Source: Chitinophaga eiseniae (GTDB lineage Bacteria > Bacteroidota > Bacteroidia > Chitinophagales > Chitinophagaceae). From it: 64,000 nucleotides of DNA. A program made the position numbers and the translations under genes. The stretch lies in assembly GCF_900167135.1 (NCBI RefSeq), contig NZ_FUWZ01000006.1:186001-250000 (forward strand). Direction: 5' to 3'. Below the pieces are notes generated by a model. That model did no database searches. It was not told the origin of the DNA and was given only the letters and a program-made list of their open reading frames with translations. This document shows positions 41,867 to 51,824 of this stretch, one piece after another (the first letter of the stretch is position 1; every line of letters begins with the position of its first letter).

Positions 41867-43494
41867 TTTTCTGAGGGATTAGTGTCTTTGTATTGCTGCT
41901 GTAAAGCCAGCAGCTGTTGTTTCAGGCTGTCGGTCACCGGCGCATAGGCCGGGTTGCCATATTGGTTTTTCATTTCATGCGGGTCCTGTTGTAAATCGTA
42001 CAGTTCCCACTCATCGATATCGTTGTAGAAATGAATCAGCTTGTAACGTGCCGTACGGATACCGTAATGCCGTTTGACCATATGCCACGACGGGTATTCG
42101 TAATAGTGGTAGTAAGTGGCGGTACGCCAGCCGGCAGGCGCCTGGCCGTTGTTGGCCAGCACCGGTTTTAAGGACCTGCCTTGCATGTCTGCCGGGACAC
42201 GCACACCTGCATAGTCCAGCAGGGTAGGCGCAAAATCTACGTTCATAGCAAATGCATCGCTGGCACTGCCCGGCCGGATGCCCGGCGGATAACGCACCAG
42301 CAGCGGCATACGGTAACATTCTTCATACATCATCCGCTTATCGAAAAAGCCATGCTCTCCCAGAAAGAAACCCTGGTCAGAAGTATACACGATGATCGTA
42401 TTGTCCAGCTCCCCGGTAGCTTCCAGGTGCTTCAGCAAGCGCCCTACATTGTCATCTACCGCTTTTACACAGGAGAGATAATCCCGCATGTATTGCTGGT
42501 ATTTCCAGCGTAAGAGGTCAGCGCCGCGGGGCTTCAGCCGGTTATATTCCGCTACACGGCCGGCGTAGGCTTTGTTCCACTGTTCTTTTTCGACCGGTGT
42601 TAACCGGTTGTACACCTGGAAAAAACGATGCAGGTCTTCCGCCTTATTGTTCGCCTGTTTGTAGTCATCGCCTTTGGAGTCTTTGAAGGTGCGGCGTGCG
42701 GGCCGCTGTTCCACGGCACGTAACGTGTCTGCTGCAGCCACCTTGAGGTCCCAGGCATCCCACATATCAGTACTGATATTCATCAGCTGTTCCCTGGATG
42801 CGCGGCCGCGATCGCGGAAATCGTCCAGCAGGTTAGGCGGTTCAGGAAAGGTGACGCTGTCAAATATGCCCAGGTCACGGATGGCAGGCATCCAGTTGCG
42901 GTGAGGGGCCTTATGCTGATAGATCAGCAGATACGGCTTTTCTTTGTCGCGGTGCTCCAGGAACCGTATGGCCTTGTCGGTGATCACGTCCGTCACATAA
43001 CCTTGCTCCCGGACAGTATCGCCGTTCTCTATAAAATCAGGTTGATAATATTCCCCCTGGTTCGGCAGGATGCTGTAGTAGTCAAACCCTACCGGAAGAG
43101 AGCCCAGGTGCCATTTGCCAATCATCGCTGTCTGATAACCTGCCTGGTGCAACAGCTGCGGATAAATTACCTGGCTGCTATCGAAAATTTTGGCATTGTC
43201 GGTCAGCCCGTTGATATGGTTGTACTTGCCCGTAAGAATAGTGGCTCTGGAAGGGCCGCAAACGGCGTTGGTCACAAAGCAGTTCCGGAACAACATGCCC
43301 TCGCGGGCCAGACGGTCCAGGTTGGGTGTGCGGATCAGCGAGGTGTCATAACAGCTCATTGCCCGCGTGGTGTGGTCGTCTGTCATGATAAAAATGATAT
43401 TGGGCCGTTTCGCCGGCTTTTTGGGCTGACAACTGCATAGCATGGCAAGCCCGGCACAAGCGCCAAGGGCGTTGCGAAGGAGCGTTGATCGCAT
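41863..43494 (-). CDS. Sulfatase (S1 family), lipoprotein; N-acetylglucosamine-6-sulfatase-like
   Basis: 543 residues. Lipoprotein signal with LAMLCSC (Cys22 likely). FIMTDDHTTRAMSCYD and the motif TNAVCGPSRATILTGKYNHINGLTDNAKIFDSSQ (formylglycine at Cys79) and AMIGKWHLGSLPVGFDYYSILPNQGEYY match S1_11-type N-acetylglucosamine-6-sulfatases, such as the heparin-locus enzyme of Bacteroides thetaiotaomicron. It overlaps the next sulfatase gene by 4 bp and follows the lyase gene by 9 bp. Confidence 0.88.
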   Translation of the reverse strand: MRSTLLRNALGACAGLAMLCSCQPKKPAKRPNIIFIMTDDHTTRAMSCYDTSLIRTPNLDRLAREGMLFRNCFVTNAVCGPSRATILTGKYNHINGLTDNAKIFDSSQVIYPQLLHQAGYQTAMIGKWHLGSLPVGFDYYSILPNQGEYYQPDFIENGDTVREQGYVTDVITDKAIRFLEHRDKEKPYLLIYQHKAPHRNWMPAIRDLGIFDSVTFPEPPNLLDDFRDRGRASREQLMNISTDMWDAWDLKVAAADTLRAVEQRPARRTFKDSKGDDYKQANNKAEDLHRFFQVYNRLTPVEKEQWNKAYAGRVAEYNRLKPRGADLLRWKYQQYMRDYLSCVKAVDDNVGRLLKHLEATGELDNTIIVYTSDQGFFLGEHGFFDKRMMYEECYRMPLLVRYPPGIRPGSASDAFAMNVDFAPTLLDYAGVRVPADMQGRSLKPVLANNGQAPAGWRTATYYHYYEYPSWHMVKRHYGIRTARYKLIHFYNDIDEWELYDLQQDPHEMKNQYGNPAYAPVTDSLKQQLLALQQQYKDTNPSEK

Positions 43495-43503
43495 ATGTTT
43501 CGT

Positions 43504-45456
43504 TTATGGTTTCAGGTTATATCCGAGTTCGTAGGATTGGTGATCAATAGTAACGGTAGCGCTTACACGGTTTTCGTCAGCGGTCTTCAATGCAGCCTGG
43601 ATAACAGGTGCCTTGCCGCTCACCGGGTATATCACGGTAATGAAACGCAGCGTCTTTCCATCTTGTTTGGCAGATTGGAAAGCATACGCGTCCCGCGATT
43701 CTTTCTGCCGGTAAGCATAGGATACATAGCTGTCTTCTTTGGCCATGGTAGCAGGTTGTGCCGGAAAACACTGTAGCAGCACATTGTTATGATCGTTGAA
43801 GTTTGTCGTCACTTTCAGCGTTTGCTGGTCCGCGGTTGTAGGCCCTTCTTTGAAGCCGTAGTGGAGTGCCACCTCGCCGGTGGCATCTCCGATAGCTTCA
43901 TCGATGATCACGAAGAAACGTTTCTCCACGAAGTAAACGGAACGGCGATGAGTGAGTCCTTTGTAGCTTGGATTTTCATACACCAGCTGGTCCAGTTTGG
44001 GGGAAGTGCTCCATTGCAGGCGTTTTGCATTGACTTCCATATCGGCGTTGTTCAGCGTGAGGGTATTGTGTACCTTCGTTTGGCGAAACCAGTTACGTTC
44101 CTTCATCACGGCTTCGTCGCCGCCGTAGACATAACACCCGGCGTCCGGGAAGAAATTGCGGCCGTGTATGTACAGTTCAAAGGTGCCGTTGTCCGGCTGG
44201 CTGTGCCAGAAGGCCGGCGGGCTGGCTTTGAGTACCATCATGGTGGCATCGGGTGTCCAGCCGTTGCGGAAGATGTAGATACCGCCGTCTTTTAAGGCAT
44301 TCGACTCATGTGCCGGCGGCATTCCTTTTTTGAAGCCGGTCGCAAAATAACGGATCACTTCATTATGGGGGAATACTTTGGCCCAGCCCTTAAAGTTTCT
44401 CAGCAAGCCTGATTTTTTTTCCAGCTTGGCATCGCTGAACATGGGATAGGTGTAGTCCGGAAAGGTGAATTCCGTCACGGCCATGATCATATTCTCTACA
44501 GTAGCTTTATAGGATGCAGGGAACTGGTCATCAATACCGTTGATCTGCAATATTTCCAGCGCCCGGCAGAAAATCTGTATTGCGGCTATGTGGTAGTTGA
44601 ACGACAGTTCAAACTGAAGGCCGTCAGGGTATACCTGTACACCTATTTCCTTATTGAGGATACCGGTGCCCGATGCCCGCCATGCAGCGGCGTCGCGGTA
44701 TTCCGGAAAGAAGGTGCCGGCAGTAACGATACGCTGCGCTTCAAACAGCAGGTGGTTGCCTTTCCCGGAATAGTGATGCACGATGTAGTCGGCATGGGCG
44801 TAGTAGTTACGCAGGAATGCGAGGAGGAATTCCGGTGTGAACGCAGGTGAATGCAGGAAGTACTGGAACTGGGCCGTCTGGCTTTCTACCCGGTGACTGA
44901 TCTCCAGGGGGCGCCATGCAAAACGGTCATTTTCGGGAGAGAGGCCCTTCGGGTTTTTAACGATCCAGTCAAGGTACTGGCTGGCCCATGCTTTAGCGTA
45001 TTGTTCATCGCCGGTGGCGCGGTACATCTGTCCCATGGGTTCCCACCAGTACATCCGGTGCAGCTGCCAGCGCAGCTCATTATCTTTTACCGGCCACAGT
45101 TGCCAGTTGATGTCGTCGCCATAGAAATACGGTTTATAGCCTTTATGGGCGAAGAACACATGTTTCAGGCCGTCTTCAGCTTTCTTCCGTTCTTCTGCGT
45201 CAGGCATAGGTACAGCGCCCGTGGCTTCCACTTCCGGATGGTGTACGTCCTTACGCTGACGGTAGTACGCTAATAGTTGAACTGCTGCTTCGTGGTAATC
45301 TTTTTTAAGCCAGCTGGCTTTAACTTTTTCCATTCCTTTCCGGTCGAGGTCAAGCCTGGAAAATACACTGGTGTCTGACTGGGCCGTCAGGTGCAGCTGC
45401 CCTGCCAGGAGCAGGACAGACAGCAGCGGAAGGAGAGTTTTTATGAAACGTGCCAT
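43504..45456 (-). CDS. Heparinase III-like lyase (heparinase II/III family, PL12-like)
   Basis: 650 residues, signal peptide MARFIKTLLPLLSVLLLAGQLHLTAQ. The N-terminal Hepar_II_III_N toroid (residues 30-370: WQLHRMYWWEPMGQMYRATG, YSGKGNHLLFEAQRIVTAGTFFPEY) contains the conserved Asn-His of heparinase III. The C-terminal beta-sandwich has FWHSQPDNGTFELYIHGRNFFPDAGCYVYGG, with a conserved His. Probably cleaves low-sulfated heparan-type glycan by beta-elimination. First enzyme after SusD, with a 3-bp gap. Confidence 0.9.
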   Translation of the reverse strand: MARFIKTLLPLLSVLLLAGQLHLTAQSDTSVFSRLDLDRKGMEKVKASWLKKDYHEAAVQLLAYYRQRKDVHHPEVEATGAVPMPDAEERKKAEDGLKHVFFAHKGYKPYFYGDDINWQLWPVKDNELRWQLHRMYWWEPMGQMYRATGDEQYAKAWASQYLDWIVKNPKGLSPENDRFAWRPLEISHRVESQTAQFQYFLHSPAFTPEFLLAFLRNYYAHADYIVHHYSGKGNHLLFEAQRIVTAGTFFPEYRDAAAWRASGTGILNKEIGVQVYPDGLQFELSFNYHIAAIQIFCRALEILQINGIDDQFPASYKATVENMIMAVTEFTFPDYTYPMFSDAKLEKKSGLLRNFKGWAKVFPHNEVIRYFATGFKKGMPPAHESNALKDGGIYIFRNGWTPDATMMVLKASPPAFWHSQPDNGTFELYIHGRNFFPDAGCYVYGGDEAVMKERNWFRQTKVHNTLTLNNADMEVNAKRLQWSTSPKLDQLVYENPSYKGLTHRRSVYFVEKRFFVIIDEAIGDATGEVALHYGFKEGPTTADQQTLKVTTNFNDHNNVLLQCFPAQPATMAKEDSYVSYAYRQKESRDAYAFQSAKQDGKTLRFITVIYPVSGKAPVIQAALKTADENRVSATVTIDHQSYELGYNLKP

Positions 45457-45459
45457 GGA

Positions 45460-47094
45460 TCAGTATTTTGGATTTTGGGTGAGGGTTGGGTTTTCATCAC
45501 GCTCGCGCTGTGGGATGGGGAACAGCTCGTGTTTACCATCCTGGAAGTTATCGCCTGCCACGTATGGGAAATTGGCGCGGTATGCTTTCAACGCGGTTTG
45601 TGTGGCGCGGATTTTAGCGCCCAGCATGTTCCAGCGGATCAGGTCCCACTTGCGGAAACCTTCAAAGCACAACTCATGCGCTCTTTCATCCACGAGTGCG
45701 TTAAAGAAAGCCTCTTTTGCAAGACCAGGTGTTAAATCCGGTAAGCCGGCCCGGTGACGCACCTCATTGACCGCATTGTAAGCTACCTGCGTTGGGCCGT
45801 TCACTTCATTTTCAGCTTCGGCCTGCATCAGCAGCACATCGGCATAACGCAGCAGTACCCAGTTGATATCAGTGTTGTTGGGATCTTTGGGAGAGGTGCC
45901 CTGCCAGTTACGCCGCCATTTCCCGGGCGCCCATTTGGCATCGGCAGTACCGGTCAACGGTACGGTATTCCCGTTTTTGTCGATCTGGAAGTTGGCTACG
46001 GCGACGTCCCTGCGAAGATCATTTTTTTCAAACGTCTTCTGGAACAACGGATGAGTGACGTAGAAAGAATTGGCGCGGCCATAGGGACTGGCGGCATCGC
46101 ACAACGGGCTGTTCCAGGTTCCTATTACGCCGCTGTTGGAGGCCTGCCCCAGCGGGTTAAACAGCGCCACTTCGAACATGCTTTCCTTCGGCTCCAGTTT
46201 CAGCGAACAATAGTTACGGAACACCTGCTCATAGCTGTTGTTCAGGGTATGTTCGCCGGAGGCGATAATCGCCTTGGTCTGCGTCAGTGCGCTGTCGTAA
46301 TACTGGCGGTAGTTGTCGGGCCGTTTCATGGTACCGTCCTGACGCAGCGAGTAACCGCCGCGATAGAGGTATACACGTGCCAGGATACCTTTCACAGCAC
46401 CTTTGCTCACCCGTTCGTCCTGCCCCTTGGCGGAATTCCAGGGCACAGTGGCGGCAGCGGCTTTCAGGTCGGCGATGATCTGGTCATATACTTGTTCCCT
46501 GTTTGTCCGGGGCAGCTGTAGCTGCTCGGTGGGCGACTGGGTGGGGGTGGTCTTCAGGGGTACGTCTCCCCATAACCTGACCAGGTCGAAGTAATACAAT
46601 GCCCGCAGGAATTGTGCTTCACCCAGCAGCCGGTCCAGTGTTTTTTTCTGATCTTCGGTCCCGTTTTTATACAGTTCCATCTCCGGTATTTTCCGGATCA
46701 CCAGGTTGGCGCGGTCAATACCGATGTACAGCACGCGCCATGTTTCGCGCAGCCATGGATGGGTGGGAGACACGCCATAGTGGGCCAGAATGCGTTTTTC
46801 GTCATTCAGCACATTGCCCTGCACCTGCGCGATGTCAGTATCAATGGCATAGGCCAGTGACAGGTAAAAACCGTAGGTACTTTGTTCCCCTAAAATATCG
46901 TACACGCCCATGGTCGCCATGGTGGCCTGATTCACATTCTTAAAGAAAGTATTGGCAGCATAATAGGAGTATGGATCTTCTTCCAGTTGCTTCTCACAGG
47001 AAGCAACGGACATCATCATCAGCCCGGCAGCAGCAAACGGCGTCAGTTTCCGGCATATGGCACTACCCAGGGCAGTCAGTTTATGGTAAGTCAT
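45460..47094 (-). CDS. SusD/RagB-family glycan-binding lipoprotein
   Basis: 544 residues, lipoprotein with Cys33 (MMMSVASCEKQLEEDPYSYYA). The SusD fold is seen in the four TPR-like helical repeats, e.g. LDRLLGEAQFLRALYYFDLVRLWGDVPL, and the C-terminal WVLLRYADVLLMQAEAENEVNG and ELCFEGFRKWDLIRWN. It caps the SusC transporter at the outer surface and helps to capture the glycan. It starts 20 bp after SusC. Confidence 0.96.
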   Translation of the reverse strand: MTYHKLTALGSAICRKLTPFAAAGLMMMSVASCEKQLEEDPYSYYAANTFFKNVNQATMATMGVYDILGEQSTYGFYLSLAYAIDTDIAQVQGNVLNDEKRILAHYGVSPTHPWLRETWRVLYIGIDRANLVIRKIPEMELYKNGTEDQKKTLDRLLGEAQFLRALYYFDLVRLWGDVPLKTTPTQSPTEQLQLPRTNREQVYDQIIADLKAAAATVPWNSAKGQDERVSKGAVKGILARVYLYRGGYSLRQDGTMKRPDNYRQYYDSALTQTKAIIASGEHTLNNSYEQVFRNYCSLKLEPKESMFEVALFNPLGQASNSGVIGTWNSPLCDAASPYGRANSFYVTHPLFQKTFEKNDLRRDVAVANFQIDKNGNTVPLTGTADAKWAPGKWRRNWQGTSPKDPNNTDINWVLLRYADVLLMQAEAENEVNGPTQVAYNAVNEVRHRAGLPDLTPGLAKEAFFNALVDERAHELCFEGFRKWDLIRWNMLGAKIRATQTALKAYRANFPYVAGDNFQDGKHELFPIPQRERDENPTLTQNPKY

Positions 47095-47114
47095 CGGAGG
47101 AGTGTTTAATGGTT

Positions 47115-50100
47115 TTAAAATGCAACATTGGCGCCCACAGTGTAGGAACGGCTTCTGGGGTAAGCCCCAAAATCAACGCCGGGTGTGATACCGCTCTGGT
47201 TGCGGGTACTTACTTCCGGATCATAACCGCTGTAGGAGGTGAACGTATGAATGTTGTACGCGGTGAAGTAAAGCCGGCAACTGTTGACCTTCACCCGGCC
47301 CAGCAGGCTTTTGGGCAGATTGTATCCCAGGCTGACATTGTTGATGCGCAGGAAGGAACCGTCTTCCACCATCTGGTCGTAGAACTTGAGGTCGCGGCCG
47401 CTGCCTTCGAGCGACGGTATCGTCTTTCCTTTGTTGGCCTCCGCCAGCTGCGCCGGATCGGTGATCTTATTGCCGTTGCCGTCGATAGTGCTCCAGCGGT
47501 CTTTGATATAGGCGTAGGCGTTACGATAGGCCAGGTAGGTCTGGCTGTTCACCAGCTTGTTGGCATTGTAAATTTTATTGCCATACATCCAGTTGATGAA
47601 GATGCTGAGGTCGAATCCTTTATAGGAGAAAGTATTGGTGATGCCGCCGTAGTGTTTCGGGGTGGCATCGCCAATCACGGTGCGGTCGTCTGAAGTGATC
47701 AGGCCGTCTGTTTTGCCGCCCGGGCCGGAAACGTCCTGCAGTTTCAGGTAGCCTGGTTTGGGATAGTCGTTGGGGTTATAAGGGATACCTGGCTTCAGGG
47801 TGTATTTCCGGGTAGCCGGATCGTAGTCGAAATCGCTGACCTGGTATACACCGTCGGATTTATAACCGTACATCAGTCCCACCGGGGAACCTACCTGTAC
47901 CAGGTAATCGCCTTCTTTCAGCGCGCCATAGCCGGATTCGCCGTAGAAGAAGCTGGGGCCGGCCAGTGCTTTCACTTTGTTTTTGTTAAAGGAGATGTTG
48001 AAGATGGTACGCCATTCAAACTGTTTTCTGCTGATGTTGACGGTGTTCAACGTCAACTCTAGCCCCTGGTTGATGGTTTCGCCGATGTTTTTTAACACGG
48101 AGGTATATCCGGAAAGGTAAGGCACCTGTGCATTCAGCAGGAGGTCTCGGGTATTATTGCGGTAATAGTCTGCTGTCAGCTGTATCCGCTGGTCGAGGAA
48201 ACCGATGTCTGCGCCGATGTTCTGGGAGATGGTTGTTTCCCATTTCAGGTTGGGATTGGGCAGTGTGGTGGAACCCACGCCAATGACCGGCCGATCATTC
48301 AGCGGGTAGTAGTTGGTGCCCAGGAGTGAGAGGGATAAATAGTTGTTGATACGGTTGTTGCCGGACTGGCCATAGGTAAGGCGGAATTTCAGGTCGGACA
48401 GCAGGTGTTGCTGTTTCATGAAATTCTCCTCAATGGCGCGCCATGCCAGCGCTACAGACGGGAAGTAACCAAATTTGTTGCCGGAACCGAATTTGGAAGA
48501 GCCGTCGGCCCGCATACTGGCGGTAACGAGGTAGCGGTCTTTATAGCTGTAGTTGGCCCTGCCGAAGAAGGAGATCAGTTTTTCATCGTCGCGGAAGGAG
48601 CGGGGAATGCCTGCCAGTGCGCCCTGTGAAAGATCGTCGAGACCGATGTCGCCATTGGGGAATTTAGCGGCGCTGGCTTCCACAAAGCGGGAGGTGGCAT
48701 AAAGTTGCTCCTGTCCGATCAGCACATTCAATTTATGTTTTTTGTGGAAGGACTTGTCGAAAGTCAGGGTGTTGGAGTAGTTCCAGCTGCTGCCCTGTGT
48801 GAGGCCGATGGAGCCGTTAGGGCCGCCGGTACGGCGGGCGTTGACGGAGCGGTCGCCATTGAATAAATTGGCATCGCGGTTATTGGCTTTTAATCCCACC
48901 ACGCCTTTGTAAGTCAGGTTTTTCAGCAGCTTGTATTCCAGTGCACCGTTGAGGTACAGCGCTTTCAGATTGGTGCTGCGGTATTCTGCGAAGGCGTTGG
49001 TGCGCGGGTTCTGCATCACGTTACCGTTATCGTCCTGGAGGGCCGGATCTTCATCAGCATTTACAAGATCTATGTCATTGCCGCTTTTACCAATGGTAGG
49101 ACGGTATTGCAGGATGTTCATCAGTTTGTTGAAACGGTTTTCACCTTCGGAGGTGCCGCTGCCGTAGATGTTCTGTGTGGTATAGGTCACGCTGGCGGAT
49201 ACTTTCAGCCTGTTATTGTCGCTATGGTCGATGCTGAGTTTAGCCACGTTCTTTTTGGCGCCGCTGTTGACCATGATGCCCTGTTCATTGTTGAAGGAGT
49301 AGAACAGGTTGAAGCGGGTGTTTTTATTTCCGCCGCTGGCGCCGATTTTGTGATACTGCGTGGTAGCGTTGCCGCCGTACAGCTGTTGTTGCCAGTCGAT
49401 GCCCGGTCTGCCTTCGTAGCGCGTCTTCAGGTCGCTGAAAGCGCCGTAACGGGTAATGAATTTCTGTAGCAGGTCGGCGTCGCCCATGCTTCTTTCGTAG
49501 TCCATCAGCACATAATCGTAGGGCGTCATCATATCGATCTTGCTGGTCACCTGTTTGCCGCCGTAGTACATATCGTAGGATACCTGTGTGCGGCCGCTGA
49601 CACCTTTTTTGGTCGTCACCAGTACCACGCCGTTGGCGCCGCGGGCGCCATAGATAGCAGTAGCGGAGGCGTCTTTCAGGACCTCTATGTTTTCTATATC
49701 GGTAGGGTCGAGGAAGCTGAGGCCGTCTGTTTGCGGGAATCCGTCGATCACGTAAAGCGGCTCGTTACTTTGGGTGATGGAGCCGCCACCTCTTATTTTA
49801 ATGGAGATGCCTGCGCCCGGAGATCCTTCCGCAGCGGATACCTGTACACCTGCGGCGCGGCCGGCGAGAGCCTGTGCTACGTTTTGTACGGGCACTTTGG
49901 CGAGGTCGCTGCCTTTGACGGAGGCGATGGAGCCGGTGAGGTCGCGGCGTTTGACGGTACCATAGCCTACCACCACCACTTCATCCAGCCCTTTCACATC
50001 TTCCTGCAGCGTCATCTTCACAGGGGTGTTGTCGGTTACCGTAAGATGCATCTTACGGTAACCCATCAACGAAAATACCAGCACTTCCCCTTTGGGGGCT

Positions 50101-50666
50101 ACTATTTTAAACTGGCCGTTGACAGCGGAGGACACGCCTTTGGAGGTGCCCTGTATGTGTACCGCCACGCCCGGAAGCGGGTTGCCGGCGGCATCGGTGA
50201 CTTTGCCGGTAACGGTGATGCCGGTATCTATCGCCAGCGGGATGTCTTTGGAAAGCGCTTCCAGTTCGCCGTCGGTCAGTTGTTCGAGCCCGCTGACTTT
50301 CGGTCTGGCTTTCAGAATGATGTATTGTTTGCCGAGGGGTTCAAAGACCACGCCGGCAGGGGCGAGGACTTTCTCCAGGATATTACTGAGTTTCTCGTTG
50401 ACGAAAGTTCCGTTCAGCTCCGGATAAGACAGAAAGAGATTGGTCGTATAGGAAAAACGAAGGCCGGTAAGGTCGGTGATATGCTCCAGCGCCTGTTCTA
50501 CCGGCTCATGATGAAGCGAAATGGTGATACGTGCGTTCAGCGATTTCTGCGCGCGGGCATCCCTGCCATACAACAGGCCCGCCCCCAGCATCACGATAAG
50601 TAAAGGTAGAATGGTAGTACGCATAATTATAAGCAATAGCTTACTTATACAATCATTTAATTGCAT
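47115..50666 (-). CDS. SusC/RagA TonB-dependent transporter with N-terminal STN domain
   Basis: 1183 residues. ATG 50624 is an alternative start giving a tighter signal peptide (MRTTILPLLIVMLGAGLLYG). Residues 45-130 form an STN domain (ITDLTGLRFSYTTNLFLSYPELNGTF), then a carboxypeptidase-regulatory domain (GKVTDAAGNPLPGVAVHIQGT), a plug (VVVGYGTVKRRDLTGSIASVKGSDLA, VLKDASATAIYGARGANGVVLVTTKKG) and a barrel. The STN part contacts the FecR anti-sigma factor, so import of the glycan can signal to the adjacent ECF sigma factor. Gene order sigma-fecR-susC-susD is standard for this circuit. Confidence 0.96.
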   Translation of the reverse strand: MQLNDCISKLLLIIMRTTILPLLIVMLGAGLLYGRDARAQKSLNARITISLHHEPVEQALEHITDLTGLRFSYTTNLFLSYPELNGTFVNEKLSNILEKVLAPAGVVFEPLGKQYIILKARPKVSGLEQLTDGELEALSKDIPLAIDTGITVTGKVTDAAGNPLPGVAVHIQGTSKGVSSAVNGQFKIVAPKGEVLVFSLMGYRKMHLTVTDNTPVKMTLQEDVKGLDEVVVVGYGTVKRRDLTGSIASVKGSDLAKVPVQNVAQALAGRAAGVQVSAAEGSPGAGISIKIRGGGSITQSNEPLYVIDGFPQTDGLSFLDPTDIENIEVLKDASATAIYGARGANGVVLVTTKKGVSGRTQVSYDMYYGGKQVTSKIDMMTPYDYVLMDYERSMGDADLLQKFITRYGAFSDLKTRYEGRPGIDWQQQLYGGNATTQYHKIGASGGNKNTRFNLFYSFNNEQGIMVNSGAKKNVAKLSIDHSDNNRLKVSASVTYTTQNIYGSGTSEGENRFNKLMNILQYRPTIGKSGNDIDLVNADEDPALQDDNGNVMQNPRTNAFAEYRSTNLKALYLNGALEYKLLKNLTYKGVVGLKANNRDANLFNGDRSVNARRTGGPNGSIGLTQGSSWNYSNTLTFDKSFHKKHKLNVLIGQEQLYATSRFVEASAAKFPNGDIGLDDLSQGALAGIPRSFRDDEKLISFFGRANYSYKDRYLVTASMRADGSSKFGSGNKFGYFPSVALAWRAIEENFMKQQHLLSDLKFRLTYGQSGNNRINNYLSLSLLGTNYYPLNDRPVIGVGSTTLPNPNLKWETTISQNIGADIGFLDQRIQLTADYYRNNTRDLLLNAQVPYLSGYTSVLKNIGETINQGLELTLNTVNISRKQFEWRTIFNISFNKNKVKALAGPSFFYGESGYGALKEGDYLVQVGSPVGLMYGYKSDGVYQVSDFDYDPATRKYTLKPGIPYNPNDYPKPGYLKLQDVSGPGGKTDGLITSDDRTVIGDATPKHYGGITNTFSYKGFDLSIFINWMYGNKIYNANKLVNSQTYLAYRNAYAYIKDRWSTIDGNGNKITDPAQLAEANKGKTIPSLEGSGRDLKFYDQMVEDGSFLRINNVSLGYNLPKSLLGRVKVNSCRLYFTAYNIHTFTSYSGYDPEVSTRNQSGITPGVDFGAYPRSRSYTVGANVAF

Positions 50667-50713
50667 AACTTCGTAGTGGTTTGGTTAATAAAATGTAGTG
50701 ACTAAGCCATTTG

Positions 50714-50735
50714 CAGGGATGTTGGCGCATCCCTG
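50714..50735. promoter_or_regulatory. Hairpin between fecR and susC
   Basis: CAGGGATG (50714-50721) pairs exactly with CATCCCTG (50728-50735), 6-nt loop. It lies 48 bp upstream of the SusC start and 56 bp past the FecR stop, on the plus strand followed by TTTTTGTTTG. On the minus strand it lies in the SusC leader, so it may be an operator, leader element or terminator of fecR. Confidence 0.4.
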
Positions 50736-50790
50736 TTTTTGTTTGTTACATGCTGACGCTGATTATATATTAGGTGGATAATTATTTTTT

Positions 50791-51774
50791 TTACCGGCAG
50801 CCTTCTCCGCTCCAGGTGATGTTTCCGTCCTGCATCTGGTACCTGCCGTTGCTGGTGGCTGCAATGAGGTCCAGGGACTGCCGGAGGGACTGGTCTGTCA
50901 GGTCTACAGTAAGGCTGCAGTGTGGCAGTCCTTCGCTTTCTATCTGACAGCTGATGTTAAATTTCTCTTCCAGCCGCTGAATAACTTCCGCAAAAGTCGT
51001 ACGGCGAAAGTTCATGTTGTACTGGGTGCCTGCTTCGAGGAGTGACTGCTCCCGGGGCACGACGGCTTTCACGGTAAACTGGTTGCTGTCTGCCACCAGT
51101 TTTTGTCTTGCCGCCAGCACGGCGGTTTGTTTTGGTTGTCCTTCCTTGCTGCCGGCTACGGCTACTTTGCCTGTGAGCACACTCAGTTCCACCCCTTTAG
51201 TAGCGGGAACTACCCGCAGGTTAAAGCTCGTGCCCAGTACTTTGGCGGTATAGCCGCCGGCTTCCACGACAAAAGGCTGGTGGGGCCTTTGGGTGACTTC
51301 AAACAGCGCTTCGCCGGTCAGCTTCACCTGGCGCACATTCGGCCCGAAATGATCCGGGTATTGCAGGTGACTGTCTGGTTTCAGCCACACAATACTGCTG
51401 TCGGGCAGGATGACTTTCTGCATCGCCATGCCGCTGTTCACCTGGTGAATAGCAGGAGCGGATGACCACCAGCCGTAGTGTTGTCCTGCCACTATCACCA
51501 GGCCGCCGAGGCAGGCTGCCGCGGCCATAGCATACCATCGGCTGCGTTTAGGCGCGGGCGCTGACAGGGACTGCTCATCCTGTATCCGCGCTGTAAGCCG
51601 CTGCAGAATGCGTTCGCGTATAACGGCCGGCGTATCACTGTCTGCCGGTAGTATCAGTTTTTCATCATCGAACTGGTTGTACCAGTCGTTGAATTCGGCG
51701 AGTTCCGCTGCAGAAATATTGCCTTGCAGCCATTTCTGCGCCAACTCACGGATCCTTGGTGGTGGATGTTGCAT
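50791..51774 (-). CDS. FecR-family anti-sigma factor
   Basis: 327 residues. A cytoplasmic N-terminal sigma-binding region (RIRELAQKWLQGNISAAELAEFNDWYN) precedes one transmembrane helix at about 82-100 (WYAMAAAACLGGLVIVAGQHYG). The periplasmic FecR domain follows (VILPDSSIVWLKPDSHLQYP, GEALFEVTQRPHQPFVVEAGGYTAKVLGTSFNL), and the C-terminal STN-like SMN segment (FRRTTFAEVIQRLEEKFNISCQI). It restrains the adjacent ECF sigma factor until SusC signals. 50 bp after the sigma gene. Confidence 0.95.
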   Translation of the reverse strand: MQHPPPRIRELAQKWLQGNISAAELAEFNDWYNQFDDEKLILPADSDTPAVIRERILQRLTARIQDEQSLSAPAPKRSRWYAMAAAACLGGLVIVAGQHYGWWSSAPAIHQVNSGMAMQKVILPDSSIVWLKPDSHLQYPDHFGPNVRQVKLTGEALFEVTQRPHQPFVVEAGGYTAKVLGTSFNLRVVPATKGVELSVLTGKVAVAGSKEGQPKQTAVLAARQKLVADSNQFTVKAVVPREQSLLEAGTQYNMNFRRTTFAEVIQRLEEKFNISCQIESEGLPHCSLTVDLTDQSLRQSLDLIAATSNGRYQMQDGNITWSGEGCR

Positions 51775-51824
51775 TGGTGGATTTATCTATAATGACAAAT
51801 AAGAAAGAAAGATGTCCTAGTGGG

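Noticed and set aside
49731..50603. A 290-codon plus-strand ORF inside susC
   Set aside because: Antisense to the conserved STN, carboxypeptidase-regulatory and plug domains.
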